A stretch of 64,000 nt of DNA from the NCBI GenBank assembly GCA_002816455.1, contig MUCR01000019.1, positions 1 through 64,000 on the forward strand, written 5' to 3'. The notes under the pieces are model-generated. The model searched no databases. It saw only the letters and a program-made list of their open reading frames with translations, and was not told the origin of the DNA. Made by a program: the position numbers and the translations under genes. The stretch's first letter is position 1. Every line of letters begins with the position of its first letter. Of this stretch, positions 45,976 through 55,702 are shown piece by piece. This DNA comes from SAR202 cluster bacterium Io17-Chloro-G4 (lineage in GTDB: Bacteria; Chloroflexota; Dehalococcoidia; Lucifugimonadales; UBA3495).

Positions 45976-46392
45976 ATGGCTGACATGACCCAGCAGGAAA
46001 TCGCCGGATACCTGGCTGAAGCTCACGTGGGTCACTTGGTAACCATACGCCCCAACGGCCGGCCTCAAGTTGCGCCGGTGTGGTTTTTGGAAGATGACGG
46101 ACAGGCCTACGTGATGGCCGATGCCAACGCCATGAAAGTGCGGAACGTAAGCCGTAATCCGGCAGTCACCTTGTCCATCGCCACAGACCAAAGGCCCCTT
46201 AAGTACGTGGTCTTGAACGGCAATGCTCAAGTAGCGGAAGGGGATATCACAAACATGGTCGAGCGAATTTGCGTGCGCTATGACGGTCCGGTCCGGGGAG
46301 TCGAATACGCCAAGGAATTGCTGGCGGAAATGCGGATGAAGGTAATCGAGATTCAGGTGACCAGGGTGGTCGGCTGGAAGGACGAAGATTAA
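45976..46392 (+). CDS. PPOX-class flavin/F420-dependent protein
   Basis: 'MTQQEIAGYLAEAHVGHLVTIRPNGRPQVAPVWFLEDDGQAYVMADANAMKVRNVSRNPAVTLSIA'. Confidence 0.88.
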   Translation: MADMTQQEIAGYLAEAHVGHLVTIRPNGRPQVAPVWFLEDDGQAYVMADANAMKVRNVSRNPAVTLSIATDQRPLKYVVLNGNAQVAEGDITNMVERICVRYDGPVRGVEYAKELLAEMRMKVIEIQVTRVVGWKDED

Positions 46393-46399
46393 TCGCCGG

Positions 46400-47095
46400 C
46401 TATTCGTTACGCATATTATCCAACGGCGGCAGTACTTCGGTCATCCAAGGAACCAAATCCCGCAATACCTCCCCGCTAATCTCATGGGCCATGACGTACT
46501 CGTGGTACTCCGGGCTGTAACCAGCCCCTTCCAGAAACGCCTTGGCTTCTTGGGCCGTTTCGGTGGGAATTAACGGGTCGGAGAGACCGTGGGCGATAAA
46601 TATAGACTGGGTACGGGCCTGGGGCAACCGCTCCTCCAATGTCTCTGAGTTGGGAAGCATGGAGCTCAGGGCCACCAACCCGGCAAAGGTCTGGGGGCGG
46701 GCCAGGCCGCAGCGGTAGGTCATACCGCCGCCTTGAGAAAACCCCAGTAATAGAGCATTCGAGGGCCCCACAAAAAATCTTTGTGTCATTTCTTCGAAAA
46801 AATCGCCCAGCAACCGCTCGGCAGTGGCGTATTCTTCCGAAGTAGCTTCTCCTCTGGGAGAAGCCCAGCCATACCCTGCTTGGCCCAAGCCCAAATCAAA
46901 AGCGATCGGTCCATTAGGGCAGGCGTAAACGTAACCTTTGCTGTTGATGACCGGCGCCAAACCAGCCAAGTCCTGCATGTTTGCCCCGAAGCCGTGGAGC
47001 ATAATCACCAAGGGATAGCGTCGCGCCTCGTCGTATTCATCGGGCAGCAGCGTCAAATACTGTAAGCCCTTCCCTTGATGTTTCTCTGATTGCAT
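46400..47095 (-). CDS. Alpha/beta hydrolase, phospholipase/carboxylesterase family
   Basis: 'YPLVIMLHGFGANMQDLAGLAP', 'LLGFSQGGGMTYRCGL', 'IFIAHGLSDPLIP'. Confidence 0.9.
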   Translation of the reverse strand: MQSEKHQGKGLQYLTLLPDEYDEARRYPLVIMLHGFGANMQDLAGLAPVINSKGYVYACPNGPIAFDLGLGQAGYGWASPRGEATSEEYATAERLLGDFFEEMTQRFFVGPSNALLLGFSQGGGMTYRCGLARPQTFAGLVALSSMLPNSETLEERLPQARTQSIFIAHGLSDPLIPTETAQEAKAFLEGAGYSPEYHEYVMAHEISGEVLRDLVPWMTEVLPPLDNMRNE

Positions 47096-47210
47096 TGTCG
47101 TCGCTCCTAATTTGTTGCCCCAGGGTAGCCATTCTAACGCTGGCTATTGGAATGTACAATTCGTCGACAGGATATTAATAAGATAGAGCGATAGCCAGCG
47201 AGGGAACATT

Positions 47211-47549
47211 ATGGCCACAATTTTCCACCTTATTCAGAAAGCGGATTGGGATGCGGCAGTCAGCGCGGGTGAGGTGAGACCGGAAAGCTTAGCTGAAGAG
47301 GGCTTTATTCACTGTTCCGAGGATGAGCAGCAAGCCTTGGCCGTGGCCAGAAGGCTCTACTCCGGACGAGATGGAATGCTCTTGCTTGAAGTGGACACCG
47401 AATTGCTTAATGCTCCGATAAAGCGCGAACCAAGCCGCTCAGGCCAGATGTATCCCCACATTTACGGCCCGTTAAATGTCAGAGCAGTGACTTTGGTGCG
47501 GGCTATGGAAGGGGACGCAAGCGGAGGCTTTAGGCTTACAGGGGAGTGA
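47211..47549 (+). CDS. DUF952 family protein
   Basis: 'TIFHLIQKADWDAAVSAGEVRPESLAEEGFIHCSEDEQQALAVARRLY...LLLEVDTELL...YPHIYGPLN'. Confidence 0.88.
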   Translation: MATIFHLIQKADWDAAVSAGEVRPESLAEEGFIHCSEDEQQALAVARRLYSGRDGMLLLEVDTELLNAPIKREPSRSGQMYPHIYGPLNVRAVTLVRAMEGDASGGFRLTGE

Positions 47550-47575
47550 CGAAGTGCGTTGTGCGGGAACCTAGC

Positions 47576-48493
47576 TCAGTAATACAGCTTACTATCCACG
47601 ATCATAACGAGGAATAGCAAAGCCAAGTACAGGAGAGAATAGAGGTAGAGGGACCGGGCTCGGTGGGTGGAGATATCCGCTTTTAACTGCCAGGCTAATG
47701 CCACGAAGATGCCCCCGAGGACAGCCGCTGCGCCCACGTACACCCAGCCAACGGCGGATGTGGTAGCGAACACCAAACTCATGGCCACCAAGACCAGGGA
47801 GTACGTAAAGATGCTCTGGACCGTTTGCTCCCTTCCTGCCACCACAGGAAGCATGGGGATGTTGGCGGCTTCATAGTCCTTTTGGATAAGCATGGCCAAA
47901 GCCCAAAAATGAGGAGGAGTCCACAAGAAAATCACCGCAAAGAGGTACACGGCGGGCAAATCCAAGCTCCCGGTGATTGCCACCCAACCCACCACTGGCG
48001 GTATCGATCCAGCCGCGCCGCCGATCACGATATTTTGAGTGGTGGTCCGCTTCAACCAGCGTGTGTAGACCAGAACGTAGAAAAGCGTCGCCGCCAGGGT
48101 TAGAACCGCAGCCAGAAGGTTAACCCACGTGGCCAAAACCAAGAAAGACAATATATTCAGCATTATGCCGAAGGCCAAAGCCTTTACTGGGGAAATCCGA
48201 TCGTTAGCCACCGGGCGCCGCATGGTGCGGGACATAAGTTTGTCGATGTCTTTGTCCAAGTAGTGGTTTAGAGCGTTGGCGCCCCCGGCGCCCAAGGCGC
48301 CACCGGCGCAGACCAGCAGAATTATCGATACTGATGGACCGCCCCGAGCGGCTAAAAACATGCCGCCAATGGCGGTAATGAGCAGCAGTAGGACGATTGG
48401 CGGTTTCGTTAACGCCACGTAATCGGAAATGACCCGCAGCGCCGTACTGGAGCGGTTGATTCCAGGCAGCGCTAGGCGAATTTGTTCAAGCAT
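47576..48493 (-). CDS. ctaB: Protoheme IX farnesyltransferase (heme O synthase)
   Basis: 'DYVALTKPPIVLLLLITAIGG', 'NALNHYLDKDIDKLMSRTMRRPVA', 'WTPPHFWALAM'. Confidence 0.95.
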   Translation of the reverse strand: MLEQIRLALPGINRSSTALRVISDYVALTKPPIVLLLLITAIGGMFLAARGGPSVSIILLVCAGGALGAGGANALNHYLDKDIDKLMSRTMRRPVANDRISPVKALAFGIMLNILSFLVLATWVNLLAAVLTLAATLFYVLVYTRWLKRTTTQNIVIGGAAGSIPPVVGWVAITGSLDLPAVYLFAVIFLWTPPHFWALAMLIQKDYEAANIPMLPVVAGREQTVQSIFTYSLVLVAMSLVFATTSAVGWVYVGAAAVLGGIFVALAWQLKADISTHRARSLYLYSLLYLALLFLVMIVDSKLYY

Positions 48494-49481
48494 GGGCCGG
48501 TTCCTCGTTGGCTTGCCCCGAACTGGAATATGCGCCGGAAGAGGGGCTCGGTGTAAAGATTAACAGTGTTAACAGCGTGATGCTACCCCACACGGCTGTT
48601 CCCGCCCCTAGATGTAGCGCTCGGAACTCTTGGGGAAAGGTTAGCCAAATCGTGCCAGCCCCGATCATCACCTGAGCGATGAACAGAGCCCCTACGGCCA
48701 TGGACGTCATTCTGATGTGTTTTGGCCAACGCCCTTTCCGGCTACCTCTTATCAGCGTAAATAGCACGAACAAACCGACAATGGCTACCAAGAACCGGTG
48801 GCCCATGTGGATGTTGGGCAGCCGATTTTCCGGGAACAACTCCCCTTGGCACAGCGGCCACTCCGCACAAGCGAAAGTGGCGCCGGTTATTGTAACGTAC
48901 GACCCGGACATGAGCAGGGCATAAACGCCCACGGCGGCAGCCAGAATAAGCAAAGGAAACCGGTCCTTGCGTCCGCCGATGCTTCTTGAGAGAGTAGTGA
49001 CAAGTGGACCCCTAAAGGCAACCACCGCAAGTAATATCAAGCAGGCGAGCAAAACTTCACCCACGGCCAGGTGGGCTGACACCACCGCCCCGGGCAGTTC
49101 GTTGAGCACCGTCGACCCGCCCAACAACGCTTGTGTCACAAGCAAGACGAGAGCCACGGTGGCTGGGACCACGACCCAAGGCACCCGCCGGTAGGCGACC
49201 CAAGCTATGATTACTGTCGCCAAAATTAAAGGGCCGACCAACAAAGAGGCGACTATCCGGTGGGAATATTCGACAATGGCTTTAGTTTCCAGGGGAGGGA
49301 AAATGCCGCCGTGGCAAAGGGGCCAATCCGGACAGCCCAATCCCGATTCGGTGACCCGGACCACGCCGCCCAAGATCACCAAAGCGAAGGCTGAGATTGC
49401 GGTGGCTAGCGTGAGACCCCGGAACCAAGGGAGAGCTCTGCCGGGGTTTGCCAGAAGCGTCTTAGGTTCGGCTAACGCCAT
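48486..49481 (-). CDS. ctaA: Heme A synthase (COX15/CtaA)
   Basis: 'LGGVVRVTESGLGCPDWPLCHGGIFPPLETKAIVEYSHRIVA', second-half 'WPLCQGELFPENRLPNIHMGHRFLV'. Confidence 0.95.
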   Translation of the reverse strand: MALAEPKTLLANPGRALPWFRGLTLATAISAFALVILGGVVRVTESGLGCPDWPLCHGGIFPPLETKAIVEYSHRIVASLLVGPLILATVIIAWVAYRRVPWVVVPATVALVLLVTQALLGGSTVLNELPGAVVSAHLAVGEVLLACLILLAVVAFRGPLVTTLSRSIGGRKDRFPLLILAAAVGVYALLMSGSYVTITGATFACAEWPLCQGELFPENRLPNIHMGHRFLVAIVGLFVLFTLIRGSRKGRWPKHIRMTSMAVGALFIAQVMIGAGTIWLTFPQEFRALHLGAGTAVWGSITLLTLLIFTPSPSSGAYSSSGQANEEPAHA

Positions 49482-49840
49482 CTGGACTTAGGTATCCGCC
49501 GGTCACCATTCATATTGGCGCGTATGGAATGCGCTAGGGCAGCGGAGGAAGGGTTGGAAATATTCATGTAGAAGGTGATTATCAGGCTTGATTTGAGTCG
49601 TGGTGGCAACCCAAATTGGGGCATTAGCCCGTCGAGAAACGTAACATAGGGGTTTCTCCTTGTCAACGAAATCCTGCGCCTGAAGACGAGTGTTTGGTGC
49701 GTCAATTTCGAACCGTCTCACCGGTGAAGACGGGATTCTTTTATGCCCAGATGCAATCGGGGCACCGCGGCCGACGAAAATCAACCATTGATGCCACTCC
49801 GAGCACAGCGAGGAGTCTCTTAACTAAGGTGAGCCCACGC

Positions 49841-49912
49841 ATGAGATTTCCCGACCCTGTCGAGGACTCGCGACGGAGTCGGAGCCTCGTCGCTTCGCTC
49901 TTCGGAATGACA
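49841..49912 (-). repeat. Interspersed repeat family R2, copy B (inverted)
   Basis: ATGAGATTTCCCGACCCTGTCGAGGACTCGCGACGGAGTCGGAGCCTCGTCGCTTCGCTCTTCGGAATGACA. Confidence 0.85.
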
Positions 49913-50015
49913 GGTTTTGATTTCTAATTTCGAAGCAATGACGAATATGTAATTAAAGCCCTGCATCGAATTCTAACGTCAAGCGGGACTAAGACCGCTA
50001 GGGCAACTGCCGGCT

Positions 50016-51005
50016 GTGGCGACTCAGTCGCACCGGCTTGCGTCTGGTGTTATTCTGGATACTGTCATGCTGGATACGGATGCGGACCAAGCGGTCCGAG
50101 TGGGTGGTCTGGTCAAACAATTTGGGTCATTAACCGCCGTAGACAATATCTCGTTCAACGTTAAAAGCGGTGAAATTTTCGGCATACTGGGACCCAACGG
50201 CGCAGGCAAGACCACAACGCTGGAAATAATCGAAGGGCTCCTGAAGCCAACCCAAGGCAGCGTTAGCGTGCTGGGGTTGAACGTCTTCAAGGAGCCAAAT
50301 CGAGTTAAGGCCAGAATCGGGGTTCAGCTTCAATCTTCCGCTTACCACGATTACCTTAAACTCAACGAAATACTAAGCCTGTTGGGCTCTTTTTACCCAA
50401 AACGCGTGTCACCTGAAAATTTGCTGGAACAGGTCGGGTTGACCGACAAAGCCGATAGCCGGGTCAACCAGCTTTCCGGAGGTCAGAAGCAAAGATTCAC
50501 CGTGGCCGCCAGCCTGGTCAACGACCCGGAACTGGTCATACTGGACGAGCCCACCACCGGCTTGGACCCTCAAGCTCGCCGCAACTTGTGGTCTTTGGTT
50601 CAAGAAATTCACCAGCGCGGGGTCACTGTGGTAATGACGACCCACTACATGGAAGAAGCCGAGGCATTGTGCCAACGCTTGGCCATCATGGACCATGGTC
50701 GGATCTTGACCATCGATACTCCAAGAAATTTGATCAACAAGTTGGACGCCGCCTACACGGTGAAACTAGTGGTGGCGAATCCTTTGACCGAGGAGCAAGT
50801 TGCATCATTCAACGGCAGCATTGAGGTGGTCCAGGCGGCCGAAGGAAACGCATATCTGCTGCGAATGCAAAACTCGCCCAAAGCCCTAGGGACGGTTCTG
50901 GAAGAGATCAACCGCAGCGGCATTAGCCTGGAGCACCTGGAAGTAACGCCGGTGACTCTGGAGGACGTTTTCTTGGAGTTGACCGGCAACGAGCTTCGGG
51001 ACTGA
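50016..51005 (+). CDS. ABC transporter ATP-binding protein (ABC-2 exporter type)
   Basis: 'IFGILGPNGAGKTTTLEIIEGLLKPTQGSVSVLG', 'QLSGGQKQRFTVAASLVNDPELVILDEPTTGLDPQAR'. GTG 50016 or ATG 50067 start. Confidence 0.95.
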   Translation: MATQSHRLASGVILDTVMLDTDADQAVRVGGLVKQFGSLTAVDNISFNVKSGEIFGILGPNGAGKTTTLEIIEGLLKPTQGSVSVLGLNVFKEPNRVKARIGVQLQSSAYHDYLKLNEILSLLGSFYPKRVSPENLLEQVGLTDKADSRVNQLSGGQKQRFTVAASLVNDPELVILDEPTTGLDPQARRNLWSLVQEIHQRGVTVVMTTHYMEEAEALCQRLAIMDHGRILTIDTPRNLINKLDAAYTVKLVVANPLTEEQVASFNGSIEVVQAAEGNAYLLRMQNSPKALGTVLEEINRSGISLEHLEVTPVTLEDVFLELTGNELRD

Positions 51006-51007
51006 CC

Positions 51008-52093
51008 ATGCTCACTCTGGTTATCTCCAACCTCAAAATGCTGGCCCGTAACCGGCAAGCAACCTTCTGGGCGATTTTCTTCCCATTGCTCTTGGTGGTC
51101 GCCTTCGGCCTTTTCGATATTAACGGCGTGGGCACCGGCAACTTGACGGTGGTGGACCAGGACGGCGGACTTCGCGCCAAGCTTCTGCTGCAAAATCTGG
51201 AGCAGGTCGAGATTCTGGATTTGGAATCCCCGAACACGGAACCCCCAAACTCAGAATCCGAAGCGCGACGGGAAATAGCCGAAAAGGACTTGGATTACCT
51301 GATCATCATTCCCCAAGGCTTTGAGAACGCCGATGCAGAAGCTGGAACCGTTACTCTGGTGTACAACTCCAGAAACCAGCAGCGGAATCAGCTAGTTGAC
51401 GCCTTGGTGCGCAGCCTGGTATCGGAAAGCCAGCCCCCCGAACGTCCCCTGGCCTTGTCCCAATTGGTGGCTACTGAGGTGATTGAGGTCACCGAAGTGG
51501 ACTACTTCGATGAAGTGCTTATGGGGTTGATCGGCTTGGGAATCATGACCAACTCCATCATTTCCATCGCTGTTCGAGTTAGTACCTTCCGAAACCAGTC
51601 CATCTTGAAACGGTTACTTGTGACTCCCCTGCCCATATGGAAGTACTTTGCCGGAGAAGTACTCGCCCACCTAGTGCTGGCGGCAATCCAGGTGGCGATA
51701 ATTCTGGTTGTAGGGGTATTCGTTTTTGGAGCCAGCATCCACGGTAACGTTGGCTGGATTTTCGTGATTGCGTTGCTGGGGACCCTGGTGTTCCTGAACA
51801 TCGGATTTATCCTGTCGGCCTGGGCTCGGAGCCCAGCGGCAGCGTCTGGATTGGGGAATGCCGTTGCGCTGCCCATGATGTTCTTCGCCGGAGCGTTCTT
51901 CTCCACGGCCACACTCCCTTGGGTCTTGCCCCAAGCCGCCCGGGTGCTGCCTTTAACGCCCATGTTGGAAGCTTTGCGTGACGTGGCCATAGACAGCGCT
52001 CCCTTGTGGGAGACCTGGCCTGAACTGGGCGCCCTGGGAATCTGGGTTGCGGTAACGGCTCTGGTTGCCAGTCGAGTATTCCGGTTTAGCTGA
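51008..52093 (+). CDS. ABC-2 type transporter permease
   Basis: Starts 3 nt after the ATPase; N-terminal TM, large exoloop, 5-6 C-terminal TMs, 'LPWVLPQAARVLPLTPMLEALRDV'. Confidence 0.92.
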   Translation: MLTLVISNLKMLARNRQATFWAIFFPLLLVVAFGLFDINGVGTGNLTVVDQDGGLRAKLLLQNLEQVEILDLESPNTEPPNSESEARREIAEKDLDYLIIIPQGFENADAEAGTVTLVYNSRNQQRNQLVDALVRSLVSESQPPERPLALSQLVATEVIEVTEVDYFDEVLMGLIGLGIMTNSIISIAVRVSTFRNQSILKRLLVTPLPIWKYFAGEVLAHLVLAAIQVAIILVVGVFVFGASIHGNVGWIFVIALLGTLVFLNIGFILSAWARSPAAASGLGNAVALPMMFFAGAFFSTATLPWVLPQAARVLPLTPMLEALRDVAIDSAPLWETWPELGALGIWVAVTALVASRVFRFS

Positions 52094-52106
52094 TGAAATA
52101 ATCTGT

Positions 52107-52490
52107 ATGCGAAGGCACTTGGCTGTGGACAAGGCAATGAGTCCTACTGCTCGCCGCCTTTGGCGTGTAGGGTTCCTGGCCTTGGCCTTAATGCTGGCCC
52201 TGGTAGTCGCTTGCGGAGCTGGCTCTTCGGATGCGGGGAACATCGAAACGGACCCCCAAAGCTCTCAAGTCCGGGGCAGAGTGCTGGAGGTCGTGGGCCG
52301 CAACATCGTCGAGTTGGAAACCTTGCGCATTCGCGACGAATCCGGCAAAGAGTGGACCTTCGGTGCAGCAGAGGGCTTTATTGGTCTCAGTCCTTCCCAC
52401 CTGCGGGAGCACAAATTGCTGGGCGAATCCGTCTTGGTTACTTACGTCATCCAAGGCAACGAATTGATCGCTGTGGATATTACCGATTAA
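52107..52490 (+). CDS. Hypothetical lipoprotein
   Basis: Lipobox LALVVAC; small domain 'QVRGRVLEVVGRNIVELETLRIRDESGKEWTFGAAEGFIGLSPSHLREHKLLGESVLVTYV'. Confidence 0.7.
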   Translation: MRRHLAVDKAMSPTARRLWRVGFLALALMLALVVACGAGSSDAGNIETDPQSSQVRGRVLEVVGRNIVELETLRIRDESGKEWTFGAAEGFIGLSPSHLREHKLLGESVLVTYVIQGNELIAVDITD

Positions 52491-52499
52491 TCCGCAAGC

Positions 52500-53456
52500 C
52501 TATCCGGAAATCAGCTCCCTCAATGATTCTTCGAGCTCCTCCAAAGTGGCGAACGCCTCGAACTTGCTGTGCATCAAACCGTCTTTGTTGATAATGAAAG
52601 TCCAAGGCTCCGTGGGCAGGTTCCATTCGGTCACCGAGGCGACAAAGCCACCGGATGGGCGGCTACCTTCGATTAAATGAGGGTCGGCGAACACCTCTAC
52701 GTGTATGAAGTTGGCATCATCGGAGTAGAGCTCTTTCAGTTGTGAAATAATCTCGACTTGCGGTCCGCACGCAGCCGAAACACAGAATGCAGGTGTGGCA
52801 AAGACCACAACCAGCGGTTCGTCTTCCGCCAAGGCTTCGTCAATCGACAGCCGGTACAAGTCCGGGTCCGGGACTGCCGAGCTGGTAATGGTGGATAGGT
52901 CTTCCACATCCTCCCCTTTTAAGGTCACGCTGGCTGGAACGGGATTACCGATTCCGGGAGTGTTGGATTGGGCCCGGACAGCAAAGTTGGCAATGGCCGT
53001 AACCGGAGCGCCGTCGGGGCCTGTTGTTCTCACGCGGAGGGCCCAACATTCGGCGGATTGCACCGTGCATTCGCCGACCTGATTGAAGTTCAGCGTGGCT
53101 GCAAACACTCCCTGTTGGCCCACCGGCCACTGTATGAATCGGGCATTAGCCTCATCTTGCACAGTGCCTTGGGTCTGGCTGCTTGGTATGAAAATAGCTT
53201 CCACCGCGGCTTCCTCGGCGCGCAGCGGCATACCTTTACGGTCGAGCAGTCCAAATACCACCCGGTTTTCTCCCAACGATAAGTCCGTGGTCACGATTAG
53301 CGCACTGAATTCCGGTCCGGCGGGAAGGGGTGTGCTTGTCGGAGAAGAAGAGCAGGCTAGGGCCACCGCCAACACCAGCATTGCCACAATGGGCCAAAGC
53401 CGCCGCGCCCTAATTAGGACCGTCGTAACTGCTGCTGTGCTCATGAGTTTTCGCAT
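52500..53456 (-). CDS. Lipoprotein with C-terminal thioredoxin-like domain
   Basis: Lipobox LAVALAC; 'DEPLVVVFATPAFCVSAACGPQVEIISQLKELY...TEPWTFIINKDGLMHSKFEAFATLEELEESL'. Confidence 0.75.
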   Translation of the reverse strand: MRKLMSTAAVTTVLIRARRLWPIVAMLVLAVALACSSSPTSTPLPAGPEFSALIVTTDLSLGENRVVFGLLDRKGMPLRAEEAAVEAIFIPSSQTQGTVQDEANARFIQWPVGQQGVFAATLNFNQVGECTVQSAECWALRVRTTGPDGAPVTAIANFAVRAQSNTPGIGNPVPASVTLKGEDVEDLSTITSSAVPDPDLYRLSIDEALAEDEPLVVVFATPAFCVSAACGPQVEIISQLKELYSDDANFIHVEVFADPHLIEGSRPSGGFVASVTEWNLPTEPWTFIINKDGLMHSKFEAFATLEELEESLRELISG

Positions 53457-53507
53457 GGACTTTGATACTCCGGTTTATCTGGTTCTGAATGGGTTACGCT
53501 GCCTAGT

Positions 53508-54302
53508 CTAATAGTGGATGCCCCGGCCAGCCCCTCCCTCCACGGCGATGGTCTGCCCCGTGATGGCGCTGGCTCTAACGGACACCAGGAATAACACCAA
53601 ATCGGCGATGTCTTCCGGCTCCACCATCCGTCCGATGGGAATTCCAGCCACGGCCCGCCGCTCGGCTTCTTCAATGGTCACGCTGGCGTCCTTGGCCTGC
53701 CTCTGCAAAATCATATCCTGCCGGGGTGTTCTGGTTGTGCCTGGGTGGATGCAATTAACCAATATCCCGTCTTTGGCCACTTGGTCCGACAGGTTCTTGG
53801 CGATGTTGGACACGGCGGAATTGGTGACGCCGTTGCTGTTGGTGATGGCGTTAACGTTTCTGGCGGCAATGCCACCTATGTTGATAATCCGGCCACCGCC
53901 ACGGTTGATCATGTGGGGAATCGCTTCCCGGGAGCAGCGGACGTAACCCATCACTTTTACGTTGATGTGGTTTAGCCAGTCCTCGTCGGCCAGTTCCATA
54001 AAGGGAGCCGCTACCGAGTTAACAGCATTGTTGATTAAGATGTCCACGCCGCCCAATTCGGCCACGGTGGATGAAATCAGGTTCTTAATGTCGTCCGCAT
54101 TGCCCATGTCGGCGCGAACGGCCAATACTTTCCTGCCGGTTTGAGCGCGAATCTTGGTCGCCGCATGCTCCAATTCTTCCATCCCCCGGGCGCATATAGC
54201 GACGTCAGAGCCCTCACGGGCCAAAGCCAGGGCTGTGGTCCGGCCAATGCCTTTACTGCCGCCGGTGACTATTGAAATCTTGCCGCTCAGACCCAATTCC
54301 AT
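53508..54302 (-). CDS. SDR family oxidoreductase
   Basis: 'KISIVTGGSKGIGRTTALALAREGSDVAIC', 'NNAVNSV', 'ITGQTIAVEGGAGRGIHY'. Confidence 0.93.
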   Translation of the reverse strand: MELGLSGKISIVTGGSKGIGRTTALALAREGSDVAICARGMEELEHAATKIRAQTGRKVLAVRADMGNADDIKNLISSTVAELGGVDILINNAVNSVAAPFMELADEDWLNHINVKVMGYVRCSREAIPHMINRGGGRIINIGGIAARNVNAITNSNGVTNSAVSNIAKNLSDQVAKDGILVNCIHPGTTRTPRQDMILQRQAKDASVTIEEAERRAVAGIPIGRMVEPEDIADLVLFLVSVRASAITGQTIAVEGGAGRGIHY

Positions 54303-54351
54303 GCTGATATGCTCCTGCGGTTCTTGTCCCGCTTAACGCTAGTTAGCGCTG

Positions 54352-55689
54352 TTAAGGTTTGGTCCCCACCGCACAATGAAAAGGCAAGGCGATAAAAAAA
54401 GTTCCCTCAGCCTGAGCCCGCGTCACCGCCGACCGCCACTCTTCAGCTTCTTCTGGGTTGAGGCTGGGGAGTATGCCCGTCTGCAACATTTGCAAACGAG
54501 GACCGCCGTCAAACGACCCAACGTAGGGGAACATCTTGATATTGGAGAGCCCTAAACGGTTGAAACGCCGGTAGAGGTCCGAATCGTCGCATCCCTCTGG
54601 ATGGCCTCTGTCCGTCACCCAAGGGGGAGACTCGATCTTGGTTTTTAGCGCCTCCCCCAGGGGCAGGTTAATCCATCTATGCATGTCGTGGGCGTGGCCC
54701 AGAACCGCCACCCGGCCTCCGGGCTTGGTGACCCGGACCATTTCAGCGAGCAGCTTTTCCGCATTCAGGCGTTGGATCACGGTGCTGGAAATGGCCAAGT
54801 CAAAACTGGCGTCAGGAAAGGGCAATGCTTCGCCGCTGCCCTCTTTGAATTCCACTAAGTCTCCCATACCCTCTTTGGCCACCAGCGCCGCCGCCTCTTT
54901 GAGGAAATAGGGATTGACGTCCACGCCCACGATCTTGTTGCGTCCTTCCGTCCGCTGGGCCATCCAGCGGTCAAGCACCCCTGTGCCGCAACCCACTTCC
55001 AGAATCGACTCGCCGGGCCGCAACTCGGCTTCTTCCAAGAGGCTGCGCAGACCGCCCAAGTAGCCGGGCGTTCGTCCTCGGCCCTCCAAGCTGCCGACCA
55101 TACCCAGCTCAGCGCCGCCCAAGGCGATGACGCAATAGCTACCGGTGAGTCTGGCCATGACGGGCTCCCACTGGGAGGGAGCGGCGCTCAGCGGAAAGAG
55201 AACCAAGGGAGGGCCGGTACCCCGAATTTGGTAGCTGATTCCTGCTACCTCCCCACAGCCTTCGTCTAATTCCACGGTTGGAGTTTGATGCAACCGGCCC
55301 ATTTGGTCCAAGAATTCAATCAGTCCGGAGGCGATGTCCTCCGGGCGCTCGGCGGCCACATCGGCGTATGTGTTGGGGCTGGGATACCCGGATAGAGTGA
55401 TGCTCTTAAGATCTCTAATCCCAGATATAGTCTGTCCCACCGTTTCGGCGTCTCCGCCGCTATCGCCTAAAAACACTAAAAGCCCGGAAGCCACTGAACT
55501 TACAACCGCCGGGTCGAAACCCAACGGGCATACCAGAGCTAAGGACGAAATAAATTCGGGAAAAGTCTCCGCCAGCCCTGTCCAATCCGGAGCGTTCCTG
55601 GCGCCAAAGTGGGCTTTGGATATACCCAAGTGGAGTAGAAGCTGAGAAACACGTTCTTCTGTTGAGGGTTCTGCTTTAAAGATTGTCAT
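54352..55689 (-). CDS. Class I SAM-dependent methyltransferase with divergent alpha/beta-hydrolase-like N-terminal region
   Basis: C-half 'GESILEVGCGTGVLDRWMAQR...FPDASFDLAISSTVIQRLNAEKLLAEMVRVTKPGGRVAVLGH'. N-half 'LGISKAHFGARNAPDWTGLAETFPEFISSLALVCP' resembles a degenerate hydrolase. Confidence 0.8.
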   Translation of the reverse strand: MTIFKAEPSTEERVSQLLLHLGISKAHFGARNAPDWTGLAETFPEFISSLALVCPLGFDPAVVSSVASGLLVFLGDSGGDAETVGQTISGIRDLKSITLSGYPSPNTYADVAAERPEDIASGLIEFLDQMGRLHQTPTVELDEGCGEVAGISYQIRGTGPPLVLFPLSAAPSQWEPVMARLTGSYCVIALGGAELGMVGSLEGRGRTPGYLGGLRSLLEEAELRPGESILEVGCGTGVLDRWMAQRTEGRNKIVGVDVNPYFLKEAAALVAKEGMGDLVEFKEGSGEALPFPDASFDLAISSTVIQRLNAEKLLAEMVRVTKPGGRVAVLGHAHDMHRWINLPLGEALKTKIESPPWVTDRGHPEGCDDSDLYRRFNRLGLSNIKMFPYVGSFDGGPRLQMLQTGILPSLNPEEAEEWRSAVTRAQAEGTFFIALPFHCAVGTKP

Positions 55690-55702
55690 AACCGTAAGCG
55701 AC

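Noticed and set aside
49694-49927. 77-aa plus ORF containing RMRFPDPVEDSRRSRSLVASLFGMTG, and the similar 44099-44431 minus ORF
   Set aside because: Both peptides are translations of repeat family R2, not genes.
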